DNA of 64,000 bases from Veillonella infantium (GCF_002959895.1 NZ_PPDD01000009.1:172258-236257); one strand, 5' to 3'. Positions 9,128-18,813 are shown, counted from the stretch's first letter. Notes: generated from the letters alone by a model not told the origin. Numbers and translations: made by a program.

Positions 9128-9463
9128 TTATTGTGAAATTGTTTGATTTAAAACATCGTGAGGACTTGGATAGTAGAAGAAAATATGAGGAATTTCATAA
9201 CGGAATTTTTCTCTCAATAGATCAGACAGTGTTGTTTCGAAGTTTATAATTTTATCAGCTCCGAAATCAAAATCTTCTACTAGAACCAATAATTGTGGCT
9301 CTACTTGTGGCGCATTTTCCGGTAACGCTTCTGGTGGTAGTGGAACATTAACTACTACACGGGCTGTACCGATATACTTGCCTTGTCCATCGTCAATGGC
9401 AACACGATAGGTATTATCCCATAAAGTAGCCATCATTTTTAGTTTCATATTCATAATTTCCAT
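9128..9463 (-). CDS. Conserved-looking hypothetical protein, 111 residues
   Basis: I do not recognise the family. The protein is soluble and acidic, with no signal peptide, membrane segment or cysteine motif. It has a proline-rich middle (VPLPPEALPENAPQVEP, about residues 40-56) and alternating hydrophobic stretches suggesting a beta-rich fold. The ATG at 9463 has AGGAG eight bases upstream, and a bidirectional terminator closes the gene, so it looks like a real gene. It is divergent from the cobalamin operon; a role there is possible only by position. Confidence 0.7.
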   Translation of the reverse strand: MEIMNMKLKMMATLWDNTYRVAIDDGQGKYIGTARVVVNVPLPPEALPENAPQVEPQLLVLVEDFDFGADKIINFETTLSDLLREKFRYEIPHIFFYYPSPHDVLNQTISQ

Positions 9464-9526
9464 AGTATCGCTCCTTTGTTATACTTATAATGATACTGAA
9501 ATTATAAATTCTTGTATAGGTGCATT

Positions 9527-10105
9527 ATGAAATCACAAATTATATTATGTTCCGGTGGGGCACGAAGTGGAAAAAGTGAATTTGCAGAACGTTTAGCCCT
9601 TGCTACAGAAGGTCGAAAAGCTTATGTAGCAACAGGACAAGCTTTTGATGATGAAATGGTTGATCGTATAAAGAAACATCAAGAGCGACGTGGTAATATA
9701 TGGACGAATTTTGAAATACCATTATATTTGGCCGAAGAGTGGCAACATATTAGCAGTGTAGCGGATGTAATACTCATAGACTGTTTAACCATGTTTACAA
9801 CAAATCATATGATGGCTCATGGGTCAATTCAAGGCCAAGAAGATGCAAATCGGTTAGAAGACACGGTACTTTCAGAATTAGAAGCATTATTAAATCTAAT
9901 CAAAGCAAGTGATGATAAAATAGTTATATTTGTAACTAATGAAATTGGTCTAGGTATTGTACCAGATAATAAGCTAGCAAGATATTTTAGAGATATTGCA
10001 GGCCGCGTCAATCGAACAGTAGCAACTGAGGCTGACAAATTATACTTAACGATTAGTGGCGTTACCATTGAATTAAAATCCCAGGAGGTTCATATAAATG
10101 GCTAA
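9527..10105 (+). CDS. cobU: Adenosylcobinamide kinase / adenosylcobinamide-phosphate guanylyltransferase
   Basis: A 192-residue bifunctional enzyme that phosphorylates adenosylcobinamide and then attaches GMP, the first step of nucleotide-loop assembly. The P-loop GGARSGKS is at residues 10-17 and the conserved EIGLGIVPDN lies near 144-153. The ATG at 9527 is preferred to a TTG 15 bases upstream because CobU proteins begin just before the P-loop. It heads the operon and overlaps cobQ by eight bases. Confidence 0.94.
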   Translation: MKSQIILCSGGARSGKSEFAERLALATEGRKAYVATGQAFDDEMVDRIKKHQERRGNIWTNFEIPLYLAEEWQHISSVADVILIDCLTMFTTNHMMAHGSIQGQEDANRLEDTVLSELEALLNLIKASDDKIVIFVTNEIGLGIVPDNKLARYFRDIAGRVNRTVATEADKLYLTISGVTIELKSQEVHING

Positions 10106-11615
10106 GAAAATTATGTTCCAAGGAACAAGTTCCAATGTAGGCAAAAGTATTTTATGTACTGCATTATGCCGTATCTTTTATAGAAGAGGTTTTAAAACTG
10201 TTCCCTTTAAAGCTCAAAATATGGCCCTCAATTCTTATGTGACAAAATGGGGCGATGAAATTGGTCGTGCTCAAGTAGCGCAAGCTGAGGCTGCTGGCAT
10301 AGATCCTATTGTACAAATGAACCCTGTGTTATTAAAACCTACAGGTAATCAATCTTCTCAAGTTGTATTGATGGGTAAGCCTGTGGGCGTTTATAGTGCT
10401 AAAGAATACCATACAAAATATTCCTTAACCGCTCTTGATAAGGTAAAAGAATCTATCGATTTCTTAGATTCCAATTTTGATATGATGGTTATTGAAGGTG
10501 CAGGTAGCCCTGCAGAAGTTAATCTCAAGGCTAATGATATTGTAAATATGCGCATTGCTAAGATGACGAAAGCACCTGTATATCTCATCGCTGATATCGA
10601 TCGTGGTGGTGCTATTGCATCTATTGTGGGTACATTAGAATTGCTCGAACCAGAAGAACGAGATCTCATTAAAGGTATTGTTATCAATAAATTCCGCGGT
10701 GATATTAAACTATTAGAACCTGCACTTACCTTCATTGAAGAAAAAACAGGAAAAAAGGTAGTTGGTGTCATTCCTGCCATTGAAAACCTTGATATTGATG
10801 AAGAAGACTCTGTTGCACTGGAAAACAAACGCAATAGTGGAGCTAAAGAAATTCAAGTAGTGGTTATGCAAACACCTAAAATTTCTAACTTTACTGACTT
10901 TGATGCATTAAATTATGAACCAGATGTATCTGTTCGATTCGTCGGCCCTGGCGATGTTATTGGCAATCCGGACTTAATCATTTTACCGGGCTCCAAAAAT
11001 ACATTAGCAGATCTTACATATCTTCGTAACTCTGGTTTTGCCGATGAAATAAAAAAACTTGCCGACCAAGGTACACCTGTTATTGGTGTATGTGGGGGCA
11101 ATCAAATGTTGGGCAAAACAATTTATGATCCGCATCATATGGAAGGAGATATTGAAGAAATTGAAGGCCTTGGTTTAGTCGATTCTTCTACGACTATGAA
11201 GGATCAAAAAACAACACATCAAGTAGAATTCAATGTTTCAAACCTTCAATTTTTAAATGGTACATTTACAGGTGAAAAACTAGTAGGCTATGAAATCCAT
11301 ATGGGTGATACTACACCATTAGTAGATACTGTGCGCCGTTGTTTCACCATTACAAGTCGCAGTGAAGAAGCCGTTAATGTAGTTGATGGTTTTATCGATG
11401 GTAATCACCAAGTAATGGGGACATATATTCATGGTGTGTTTGATAATGATGAATTTAGACGCTTTATTATCAATCAGTTGCGTGAACGTAAGGGGTTAGA
11501 ACCATTAGATGTAGTATTCCATTATTTCGAACACAAGAATGCAGCTTATAATCGATTAGCTGATATTGTAGAAGAACACTTAGATATGGATTATATTATG
11601 TCTACCTTGGGGTAA
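10098..11615 (+). CDS. cobQ: Cobyric acid synthase
   Basis: A 505-residue glutamine-dependent amidase (CobQ/CbiP) that amidates four side chains of adenosylcobyrinic acid diamide. The N-terminal ATP-binding domain has GTSSNVGKS at residues 9-17. The C-terminal class I-like glutaminase domain has the nucleophile Cys332 in GVCGGNQ and a histidine in YIHGVFD near 444. Length is normal. It overlaps cobU and is followed after 12 bases by cbiB. Confidence 0.95.
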   Translation: MAKKIMFQGTSSNVGKSILCTALCRIFYRRGFKTVPFKAQNMALNSYVTKWGDEIGRAQVAQAEAAGIDPIVQMNPVLLKPTGNQSSQVVLMGKPVGVYSAKEYHTKYSLTALDKVKESIDFLDSNFDMMVIEGAGSPAEVNLKANDIVNMRIAKMTKAPVYLIADIDRGGAIASIVGTLELLEPEERDLIKGIVINKFRGDIKLLEPALTFIEEKTGKKVVGVIPAIENLDIDEEDSVALENKRNSGAKEIQVVVMQTPKISNFTDFDALNYEPDVSVRFVGPGDVIGNPDLIILPGSKNTLADLTYLRNSGFADEIKKLADQGTPVIGVCGGNQMLGKTIYDPHHMEGDIEEIEGLGLVDSSTTMKDQKTTHQVEFNVSNLQFLNGTFTGEKLVGYEIHMGDTTPLVDTVRRCFTITSRSEEAVNVVDGFIDGNHQVMGTYIHGVFDNDEFRRFIINQLRERKGLEPLDVVFHYFEHKNAAYNRLADIVEEHLDMDYIMSTLG

Positions 11616-11627
11616 TAGGGGAGATAT

Positions 11628-12620
11628 ATGGAACATTTAACAATCTTGCATTGGTTTACAAAGTATAGCTTTGTATGTATACCAGTCTTAGCATTTTTAT
11701 TAGATTTACTCATTGGAGATCCTAATAGTAAATACCATCCTGTAGCTATTATTGGTCGCATTATATCTTTTTTTGAAGCAGTTCTCTATAAAGATACTGA
11801 TAACGATACTAAAAAATTATGGTACGGTGGTATTGCGGTTGGCTTAATCCTCGTTTCTGTATATATTATAGTGTCTTTAATATTGTGGCTTGGTGGCGTA
11901 ATTGATGAATGGGTAGAATATGCTCTTGAAGTAATTATTTTATATATTGCTATATCTCCACGTTCACTAGCTGGTGCAGGCTTTACTATTAGCCAATTAA
12001 TTAAACAAGATAATATTGTAGAAGCACGCAAGCGATTATCTTGGATTGTAGGTCGCGATACAGAAGAATTAGATGAAAGTGAAATTACACGAGCTACGGT
12101 AGAAACCATTGCAGAAAACACAGTAGATGGCATTATTGCTCCGTTATTCTTCTTTATCCTTGGCGGTCCAATGGGTGCAATTCTATATAGAACTGCCAAT
12201 ACTATGGACTCTATGCTTGGGTATAAGAACCAAAAATATTTATACTTTGGACGAGTAGCAGCTCGCTTTGATGACGTGCTCAACTGGATTCCTGCACGCA
12301 TTACCTTTATATTATTAATAATTTCTGCATTCTTTTTACGCTTTGATGCTAAAAAAGCCTTACAAATTGGCTTGCGTGATGCCCATAAGCATCCAAGTCC
12401 TAATGGCGGTTATGCAGAAGCACCAGTTGCAGGAGCCTTACATATTCGATTAGGTGGTTACAACCAATATTTCAAAAAAATGACCTTCCGTGAATACATG
12501 GGAGATCCCATTGAAAAATTAAATCGTAACCACATTACACGTACAATTTATATGATGTATTTTACGACTATACTAATGATTATAATTAGTACAGCCATTA
12601 CTTATGGGATGAATGTATAA
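11628..12620 (+). CDS. cbiB: Adenosylcobinamide-phosphate synthase
   Basis: A 330-residue integral membrane protein of the CbiB/CobD family that joins cobyric acid to aminopropanol or its phosphate. Family hallmarks are LLIGDPNSKYHPVAIIG near residues 27-43, ETIAENTVDGIIAPLFF near 161-177 and HPSPNGGYAEAPVAGAL near 257-273. Four or five membrane segments are visible. The stop overlaps the cobS start by one base. I use cbiB because cobD is the decarboxylase downstream. Confidence 0.94.
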   Translation: MEHLTILHWFTKYSFVCIPVLAFLLDLLIGDPNSKYHPVAIIGRIISFFEAVLYKDTDNDTKKLWYGGIAVGLILVSVYIIVSLILWLGGVIDEWVEYALEVIILYIAISPRSLAGAGFTISQLIKQDNIVEARKRLSWIVGRDTEELDESEITRATVETIAENTVDGIIAPLFFFILGGPMGAILYRTANTMDSMLGYKNQKYLYFGRVAARFDDVLNWIPARITFILLIISAFFLRFDAKKALQIGLRDAHKHPSPNGGYAEAPVAGALHIRLGGYNQYFKKMTFREYMGDPIEKLNRNHITRTIYMMYFTTILMIIISTAITYGMNV

Positions 12621-13513
12621 TGACACCTTTTTTCATAGCATTACAGTTTCTAACACGTTTAAAAATCGTTAATCAAACAGAATGGTCTGTAGAAGATTTT
12701 GGTAAATCCGTTGTAGCCTTTCCCTATGTAGGCTTAATTATTGGCCTTATTTTAGCATTATTGTATGGTATATTATCACCATTTATACCGTTAGTACCAT
12801 TGATGTTAATCCTTGTGATAGCGGAATTCTTAATTACAGGTGGTCTTCATGCTGATGGCCTAATGGACACCAGTGACGGTTTATTTTCTGGACGTGAAAG
12901 GGACCGTAAGTTAGAAATTATGAAAGATAGCCGTATAGGCTCTTTTGGTGTTGTTGCTTTTGTATTTGTTACACTTTTAAAATGGCAATTATTAACAGTG
13001 ATTCCAACAGCGGAATTTATTCCAATGGCACTGATTATGATGCCATTAATGAGCCGTTGGTCCCTTGTTTTGAGTATTCGATCCTATCCCTATGCACGAG
13101 AGCAGGGGATGGGGGCTGCATTCGCCAATTTAGCACCAAAACATGTTATTACGTACAATACACTTTCAACCTTCTTTATGCCTATTGTAATATTACTAAT
13201 TGGTGTAATTTTATATACCCTTTTATATGGTGTATATTCTATTTTTTCTGTAGCTGATGTAGGCTATGTTGTTGGATTAGGTGTATTGGTTTACGCTACA
13301 TTAGGTATTTTTCAAATCAATATTGTAAGTATGATTATTACCTATATTATCAATCGTATACTTAACCATTATATTGTTAAGCAACTTGGTGGTACTACAG
13401 GTGATACTTACGGATTTGTTGTTGAAGTTACAGAGGTTTTACTACTTTTAATTTATATTATTATATTATCTGTATTATCTGCTTCTGTGGCCTCTAACAC
13501 TACGATGTTTTAA
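12620..13513 (+). CDS. cobS: Adenosylcobinamide-GDP ribazoletransferase (cobalamin synthase)
   Basis: A 297-residue membrane enzyme that joins adenosylcobinamide-GDP to alpha-ribazole or its phosphate. The motif GGLHADGLMDTSDGLFSG near residues 75-92 with DRKLEIMKDSRIGSFG after it is the conserved catalytic loop, and GGTTGDTYGFVVE near 258-270 is the second signature. Several hydrophobic segments fit a polytopic protein. The start ATG overlaps the cbiB stop codon. Confidence 0.94.
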   Translation: MTPFFIALQFLTRLKIVNQTEWSVEDFGKSVVAFPYVGLIIGLILALLYGILSPFIPLVPLMLILVIAEFLITGGLHADGLMDTSDGLFSGRERDRKLEIMKDSRIGSFGVVAFVFVTLLKWQLLTVIPTAEFIPMALIMMPLMSRWSLVLSIRSYPYAREQGMGAAFANLAPKHVITYNTLSTFFMPIVILLIGVILYTLLYGVYSIFSVADVGYVVGLGVLVYATLGIFQINIVSMIITYIINRILNHYIVKQLGGTTGDTYGFVVEVTEVLLLLIYIIILSVLSASVASNTTMF

Positions 13514-13578
13514 TAATTATTTATCCATTGTTTTGTAAAAATAATTACTATTTTTGTTTAATGCGAAAGGAGTTTAAT

Positions 13579-14463
13579 GTGACCTATTATGTAAGAGCCC
13601 CAGGTACATGTGGGGAATTTCTACAAGGTTCTATTAATGGCCAGTCATTTTTAGTGACTTGTCCTATTAATCGTTACTCCTACGCATTAAGTAATGTAAA
13701 ACATCCATTTTCAAAACATTATTGTGCATTACAACCTAAGTCAGCTCTGGCAAGACAATTAGTACAACGATTATTAAAGAAAAATAATAAAGATCAAACT
13801 TGTCCACCTGTATATGTACGTTCTGACATTATACAAGGTAAAGGAATGGCTTCAAGTTCTGCGGATATTTCTGTAACGGCTATGGCTACTGCTTTAGCTA
13901 TGGATTATAATTTATCACTAAAAGAACTAGAGCAAATCTGTTTATCTGTAGAACCTACAGATGCTTCATTTTACCAAGGTGTAACGCAGTTTGATTATAT
14001 TAAAGGTACCATTTCTCAACCACTAGGAATGTGTCCGCCATTGAAAATTCTTGTATTTGATGAAGGCGGTAGTATAGATACCATTACCTTTAATCAACAA
14101 GTAGATTTACAAACTAAAATTTTAGAAAAAGAGTCTATTATACGTGAGTCACTAGATTTATTTAAACGAGGCTTAAATACACATGATATCAATTTAATTG
14201 GTCAAGCAGCTACATTGAGTGCTTTTGGTAATCAACGCATACTATATAAAGCAAACTTATATGATTTTCACGATATAGGTAATTACTATAACAGTGTTGG
14301 TACAATCATAGCTCATAGTGGTACCATAATGGGACTTCTATTTCCCGTAGATTATGGTCGCATTGATGATTGTAAGCAAGAAATCATACGTAAGTTACCT
14401 CACTTATCCTATGTGGATACAGTAGAAACCACAAATGAAGGATTAACCTATATTAAACGATAA
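13579..14463 (+). CDS. pduX: L-threonine kinase, PduX-like GHMP kinase
   Basis: A 294-residue GHMP kinase. In the PduX family the reaction is ATP-dependent phosphorylation of L-threonine, giving the substrate of CobD for the aminopropanol phosphate linker. The N-terminal RAPGTCGEFLQG and the phosphate loop GKGMASSSADIS (about residues 84-95) are seen. The GTG at 13579 is chosen because AAAGGAG ends seven bases before it; an ATG at 13561 would add six residues without a good ribosome site. Position directly before cobD supports PduX over other GHMP kinases. Confidence 0.86.
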   Translation: MTYYVRAPGTCGEFLQGSINGQSFLVTCPINRYSYALSNVKHPFSKHYCALQPKSALARQLVQRLLKKNNKDQTCPPVYVRSDIIQGKGMASSSADISVTAMATALAMDYNLSLKELEQICLSVEPTDASFYQGVTQFDYIKGTISQPLGMCPPLKILVFDEGGSIDTITFNQQVDLQTKILEKESIIRESLDLFKRGLNTHDINLIGQAATLSAFGNQRILYKANLYDFHDIGNYYNSVGTIIAHSGTIMGLLFPVDYGRIDDCKQEIIRKLPHLSYVDTVETTNEGLTYIKR

Positions 14464-14487
14464 TATATTTAATAGAAAGAGAATTAA

Positions 14488-15618
14488 ATGTCTAAGATAC
14501 ATGGGGGCAATATATTTCAGTTTGCCCATGAACAACGAATTGAACCATATGAGGTAGTCGACTTTAGCGCTAATATTAATCCCCTTGGACCTAGTCAACG
14601 TGGATTAGATGCATTAAATGCACAATTACGCTATATTTCTCATTACCCTGATGCTACCAATGATGATGTATTAAATGCTATTGCTGATACATATGGAATG
14701 AATAAACATCAAATTATAGTTGGTAATGGTGCAGCCGAGCTATTATATGCTATTTGCCGTTTACCTAGCTATACAGGTGCTTTTGTTCCAGCACCAGGGT
14801 TTTCTGAGTATAAAGAGGCTCTTGAAGCAAGTAAGATTCCTGTACGTGATATTTTTTATCGACCTCGGGAAGATGATAATGGAAAACCTTATTTTGAGGT
14901 ACCATATTTGGCATTAGAAACCTTTGCAGCTGAACTAAAAGGGCAAGATGGTCGCATCATTGTATTTTTAGGTAATCCTAATAATCCAGATGGTACATCA
15001 CTTGATAAAGATCATATTCGCACTGTAGCGAGCATGTTGAAAGATGCAAATAGCTTACTTGTTATAGATGAATCATTTATCGATTTTGTTGGTAATGATC
15101 CATTACAAGATAATGAGTATTCTATGCGCTCATTAGTAAATGAATTTGATAATATCATCGTAGTTCATTCCTTCACAAAATTCTATGCTGTACCTGGTTT
15201 ACGCATTGGTGCCGCTTTTGCTAACAAAACATTAATTACTCAATTACAGCAATATATCCCTAGTTGGTCTGTAAATACATTAGCGCAAGCATATACAAAG
15301 GCTGCCTTGAATGATGTGGATTACATTAAGCGAACAAAACAAGAATTGAATGAAGAAAGAGCATTCATGTACAATGCATTAGATGCTTTAGAAGGAATCA
15401 CTGTATATCCACCTTCAGCTAACTTTATTTTGTTCCAAGTTAATCAAGAAGGAATTACAGCAAACTATATTAATGAAGAGCTGAAGAAATATAATATGAT
15501 TGTGCGCAATTGTGACTCCTATGTAGGTTTAACTAATCACTGGGTACGCATTGCTATTAAAGATCACGAGACTAATATCAAACTAGTGGATAAACTGACA
15601 GATATTTTGAAAGTATAG
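14488..15618 (+). CDS. cobD: L-threonine-O-3-phosphate decarboxylase
   Basis: A 376-residue PLP enzyme of aminotransferase fold class I that makes (R)-1-amino-2-propanol phosphate from threonine phosphate. HGGN near the start and DFSANINPLGPS near residues 24-35 are typical of CobD as opposed to HisC. The PLP lysine is Lys231 in SFTKFYAVPGLRIG. Together with the upstream PduX-like kinase this provides the linker used by CbiB. HisC-like activity is the main alternative but context argues against it. Confidence 0.9.
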   Translation: MSKIHGGNIFQFAHEQRIEPYEVVDFSANINPLGPSQRGLDALNAQLRYISHYPDATNDDVLNAIADTYGMNKHQIIVGNGAAELLYAICRLPSYTGAFVPAPGFSEYKEALEASKIPVRDIFYRPREDDNGKPYFEVPYLALETFAAELKGQDGRIIVFLGNPNNPDGTSLDKDHIRTVASMLKDANSLLVIDESFIDFVGNDPLQDNEYSMRSLVNEFDNIIVVHSFTKFYAVPGLRIGAAFANKTLITQLQQYIPSWSVNTLAQAYTKAALNDVDYIKRTKQELNEERAFMYNALDALEGITVYPPSANFILFQVNQEGITANYINEELKKYNMIVRNCDSYVGLTNHWVRIAIKDHETNIKLVDKLTDILKV

Positions 15619-15625
15619 GAAGATT

Positions 15626-16264
15626 ATGAAGACATTATATATTGTGCGCCATGGTGAAACTGATTGGAATAAAATGGGGAAATATCAAGGTATTACAGAT
15701 GTTCCTCTCAATGAAAACGGTTTAAATCAAGCTAAAGCATGTGGTAATGCCCTTAAAGATGTTACCTTTGACCGTATCTTATCTAGTGATTTAAGTCGTG
15801 CCTTAGTTACAGCGGAAACGATTCGAGGTGACCGCACAACATCTATCACAGTAGATAAACGATTGCGAGAGCTTAACTTTGGTGACTGGGAAGCTATGCT
15901 ATTTTCAGACATTGAAGCACGTTGGCCTGGCCTTATTGATGAAATGTATTTGCGGCCTCATCTTGTAAAAGTACCAAATGGCGAAAGCTTTAAAGATTTG
16001 CAAGATCGTGCCTGGGCAGGTCTGGAAGAATTCCTCAATGTTAATGATGAGGAAGAGACTCTTTTAATAGCATGTCATGGCGGAACTATTAGAACCTTAT
16101 TATGTAAATTATTAGATATTTCTATTAGTCATTGTTGGAATTTCAGCCAAGGTAATACAGCTATTAACCGTATTTTCTATAATGGTATGGGCGAATATGA
16201 TCATAATATTTTGAATTTGCTCAATGATACAGCTCATGTTGAATTACTCCAAGGACATGTATGA
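15626..16264 (+). CDS. cobC: Alpha-ribazole phosphatase-like histidine phosphatase
   Basis: A 212-residue phosphoglycerate-mutase-superfamily phosphatase. The catalytic RHGETDWN is at residues 8-15 and the second histidine in ACHGGTIR near 150. Sequence alone does not separate CobC from other broad phosphatases, but its place at the end of the cob operon suggests removal of the phosphate from alpha-ribazole 5'-phosphate or adenosylcobalamin 5'-phosphate. The stop overlaps the next start (ATGATGA). Confidence 0.82.
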   Translation: MKTLYIVRHGETDWNKMGKYQGITDVPLNENGLNQAKACGNALKDVTFDRILSSDLSRALVTAETIRGDRTTSITVDKRLRELNFGDWEAMLFSDIEARWPGLIDEMYLRPHLVKVPNGESFKDLQDRAWAGLEEFLNVNDEEETLLIACHGGTIRTLLCKLLDISISHCWNFSQGNTAINRIFYNGMGEYDHNILNLLNDTAHVELLQGHV

Positions 16265-16962
16265 TGCGACTCGATAAATTATTAGCTAATAAAGCTTATG
16301 GCAGTCGAAAAGAAGTTCATCAACTCTTAAAGGATCAAAGAGTTACTATTAATGGTGAAATAACAACAAAAAAAGATATCCACGTTGATATTGAGTCTGA
16401 TGTAATAACGGTTGATGGACAAGTAGTTAATACTAAGCAGCAGTATTATGTAAAATTTCATAAACCCAAAGACTATGTTACCGCTGTGGAGGATGCAAAT
16501 CATCCTGTTGTAATGGATTTATTGCCACCTGAATATATTAAAATGGGAGTAGTTCCAGTCGGAAGGTTAGACAAGGATACAGAAGGATTACTGTTGCTTA
16601 CCAATGATGGTGTTTGGGGACATTCAATCATTAATGGTAATAAACATGTATCCAAGGTTTATTACGTAGAATATGATGGTGAGTTAACAGAAGAAGGAAT
16701 TCAACGTATAAAAGAGGGGATTGTACTAGGTGACGGAACCCATTGCAAGCCTGCTTTAATTGATGTTGTATCTTCTCAATCTCTGCATATTACCATTGAA
16801 GAAGGCAAATATCATCAGGTAAAACGTATGATTGGCGCTGCAGGCGGTACTGTTACATATTTAAAACGGTTAACTATAGGTCATATAGATTTAACAGGGA
16901 TTGAAGAGGTTGGTTCTATACAGGACTTAACCATTGGTGATATAGAGGCTTTCAAAAAATAG
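16261..16962 (+). CDS. rsuA: 16S rRNA pseudouridine synthase, RsuA family
   Basis: A 233-residue enzyme with an N-terminal S4 RNA-binding domain (MRLDKLLANKAYGSRKEV, about residues 2-19) and a RsuA/RluB-type catalytic domain whose aspartate is Asp104 in GRLDKDTEG. The short length and KLLAN-type S4 start favour RsuA, which acts at U516 of 16S rRNA, over RluB. It overlaps cobC by four bases, so it is carried at the end of the cobalamin transcript although functionally unrelated. Confidence 0.88.
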   Translation: MMRLDKLLANKAYGSRKEVHQLLKDQRVTINGEITTKKDIHVDIESDVITVDGQVVNTKQQYYVKFHKPKDYVTAVEDANHPVVMDLLPPEYIKMGVVPVGRLDKDTEGLLLLTNDGVWGHSIINGNKHVSKVYYVEYDGELTEEGIQRIKEGIVLGDGTHCKPALIDVVSSQSLHITIEEGKYHQVKRMIGAAGGTVTYLKRLTIGHIDLTGIEEVGSIQDLTIGDIEAFKK

Positions 16963-17032
16963 CATAAAATTCTATTCAATATAGGTATTTTATGGTAAGA
17001 TTAATTGTACTTTATTGACTAGGAGCATGATT

Positions 17033-18106
17033 ATGAATGGTTTAAATCTGCTACAACAGTATATTAAAGAGCAAGAATTAACAGGTGTCATTTTGATGAG
17101 CCCTATTAATCTACATTATTTTGCTGGTTTTACTGGTACTACAGGCTTTGCTATTATTACACAAGATAAAGCCTTTATGATTACTGATTTCAGATATACT
17201 GAGCAAGCTACAAAACAATGTGAAGGATATACAGTCATTCAATATGAATCCTCTGTTATGGATACTCTTGTTGATATATTCAATGAGCATCATATTTACG
17301 AAGGTTTATTCGGTATTGAAGGCAAGCAAATGCCGGTAGATACGTATGAAACCTTATGTGATACATTAGATGAACGCTTTAATTTTACATCTATCAATTT
17401 TGCTAAACTACGAGCAGTTAAGCGAGAGGATGAATTAGAATTATTGCGAAAAGCCGCTAAAATTGGTGACGACGCCTTTGCTGCATTACTGCCACAATTA
17501 AAGGTAGGAATGACAGAAAACGAAGCGCGCATCATATTAGAAACAGAAATGTTAAAACGTGGATCAGAGGAACCTTCCTTTGCAACCATCGTTGCTTCTG
17601 GTAACCGTTCTAGTATGCCTCATGGTGTAGCCAGTGATAAGGTCATTGAAGCAGGTGATTTTGTTACCTTCGACTTTGGCTCCGTATATAAGGGTTACCA
17701 TTCAGATATGACTAGAACTATTGTAATGGGTCCTGCCTCTGAATTACAAAAAAAGCTGTATAGTATAGTTTTAGAAGCACAAAAACGCGGTGTAGCTGCT
17801 GTTCGGGCTGGTATTACTGGTAAAGAACTCGATGCAGTATGTCGTGATTATATTAAAGAACATGGATATACCAAGGAATTTAATCACGGCACTGGTCATG
17901 GCGTAGGTCTTGAGATTCACGAAGAACCAGTGGCTAATACAAAATCCGATACAGTATTTACAGAAAATATGATCATTACGGTAGAGCCTGGTATTTATAT
18001 TACAGGTACTATCGGATTGAGAATAGAGGATAGTGTCATCGTCAAATCTGACGGCTATGAGGTGTTGACACATAGTCCAAAAGAGTTAATTGAAATAGGT
18101 ATTTAG
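17033..18106 (+). CDS. Xaa-Pro aminopeptidase-like M24 peptidase
   Basis: A 357-residue peptidase with a creatinase-like N-terminal domain (about 1-125) and a pita-bread M24 domain. Metal-binding regions are seen in order: FDFGSVYKGYHSDMTRT, then GTGHGVGLEIHEEP, VEPGIYI and GLRIEDSVIV. This is the YqhT/PepP-like peptidase commonly found directly before efp in Firmicutes, and efp follows after 15 bases here. The ATG at 17033 has AGGAG seven bases upstream; earlier in-frame starts at 17015 and 17027 are spaced poorly. Confidence 0.92.
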   Translation: MNGLNLLQQYIKEQELTGVILMSPINLHYFAGFTGTTGFAIITQDKAFMITDFRYTEQATKQCEGYTVIQYESSVMDTLVDIFNEHHIYEGLFGIEGKQMPVDTYETLCDTLDERFNFTSINFAKLRAVKREDELELLRKAAKIGDDAFAALLPQLKVGMTENEARIILETEMLKRGSEEPSFATIVASGNRSSMPHGVASDKVIEAGDFVTFDFGSVYKGYHSDMTRTIVMGPASELQKKLYSIVLEAQKRGVAAVRAGITGKELDAVCRDYIKEHGYTKEFNHGTGHGVGLEIHEEPVANTKSDTVFTENMIITVEPGIYITGTIGLRIEDSVIVKSDGYEVLTHSPKELIEIGI

Positions 18107-18121
18107 AAGGAGAAGAGTTAG

Positions 18122-18679
18122 ATGATTTCCAGTAATGATTTTCGTCCAGGTGTAACCGTTGAAATCGACGGTAATGTATGGCAAGTAGTTGATTTCCAAC
18201 ACGTTAAACCAGGTAAAGGTGCTGCATTCGTACGTACTAAAATGAAAAATTTGCAAACTGGTTCTGTAGTAGAACGTACGTTCAATGCTGGTGAAAAAGT
18301 GCCTAAAGCACATGTTGACCGTCGTCGTATGCAATACTTATACGAATCTGATGGCGCTTACACATTCATGGATAACGAAACTTATGATCAAGTTGAACTT
18401 AACCTTGAACAACTAGGTGATGCTAAAAACTTCCTTCTTGAAAATATGGAAGTATCCATCATGTTCTTCCAAGGTATCGTAATCGGTATCGATTTACCTG
18501 TAGCTGTTGAACTTCGAGTAGTTGAAACAGACCCTGGTATCCGTGGTGATACTGCTACTGGTGGTAACAAACCAGCTGTATTGGAAACAGGCTACACTGT
18601 AAAAGTACCTCTCTTCATTGAAGTAGATGATGTACTTCGTATTGATACTCGTACAGGTCAATACATCGAACGTGCCTAA
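18122..18679 (+). CDS. efp: Translation elongation factor P
   Basis: A 185-residue EF-P with the three OB/KOW-like domains of full-length factors; it rescues ribosomes stalled on proline runs. The loop that reaches the peptidyl-transferase centre is KPGKGAAF, with Lys32 at the tip, the position modified in many bacteria. The end RTGQYIERA is typical. Downstream is a terminator with an unusually long loop. Confidence 0.96.
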   Translation: MISSNDFRPGVTVEIDGNVWQVVDFQHVKPGKGAAFVRTKMKNLQTGSVVERTFNAGEKVPKAHVDRRRMQYLYESDGAYTFMDNETYDQVELNLEQLGDAKNFLLENMEVSIMFFQGIVIGIDLPVAVELRVVETDPGIRGDTATGGNKPAVLETGYTVKVPLFIEVDDVLRIDTRTGQYIERA

Positions 18680-18752
18680 TACGTATTGATATGTATTGGG
18701 GCTAGATCTTTTCATGGAATCTGATTCCCCATATATCTAACATTTGCACTGT

Positions 18753-18800
18753 AAGCACTTGTCGTCTATGTAATTATATATAGGGACAAGTGCTTTTTTT
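18753..18800 (+). terminator. Terminator hairpin between efp and the first Asp23 gene
   Basis: Perfect 11-base arms AAGCACTTGTC (18753-18763) and GACAAGTGCTT (18785-18795), loop of 21 bases, then seven T residues. The Asp23 ribosome binding site begins only one base later, so downstream expression needs read-through or a promoter inside the loop region. Confidence 0.75.
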
Positions 18801-18813
18801 GAAAGAGGCCAGT

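Noticed and set aside
9464..9526. Cobalamin riboswitch ahead of cobU
   Set aside because: Only 63 bases between divergent starts, too short, and no B12-box-like sequence seen.
10391..10834. 147-codon minus-strand frame within cobQ
   Set aside because: Shadow of cobQ; serine- and isoleucine-rich composition expected from the complementary strand.
11786..12301. 171-codon minus-strand frame within cbiB
   Set aside because: Antisense to a well-conserved membrane protein gene, no ribosome site and low-complexity composition.
12982..13257. 91-codon plus-strand frame inside cobS in another phase
   Set aside because: cobS has clear family motifs through this stretch; the alternate frame has none.
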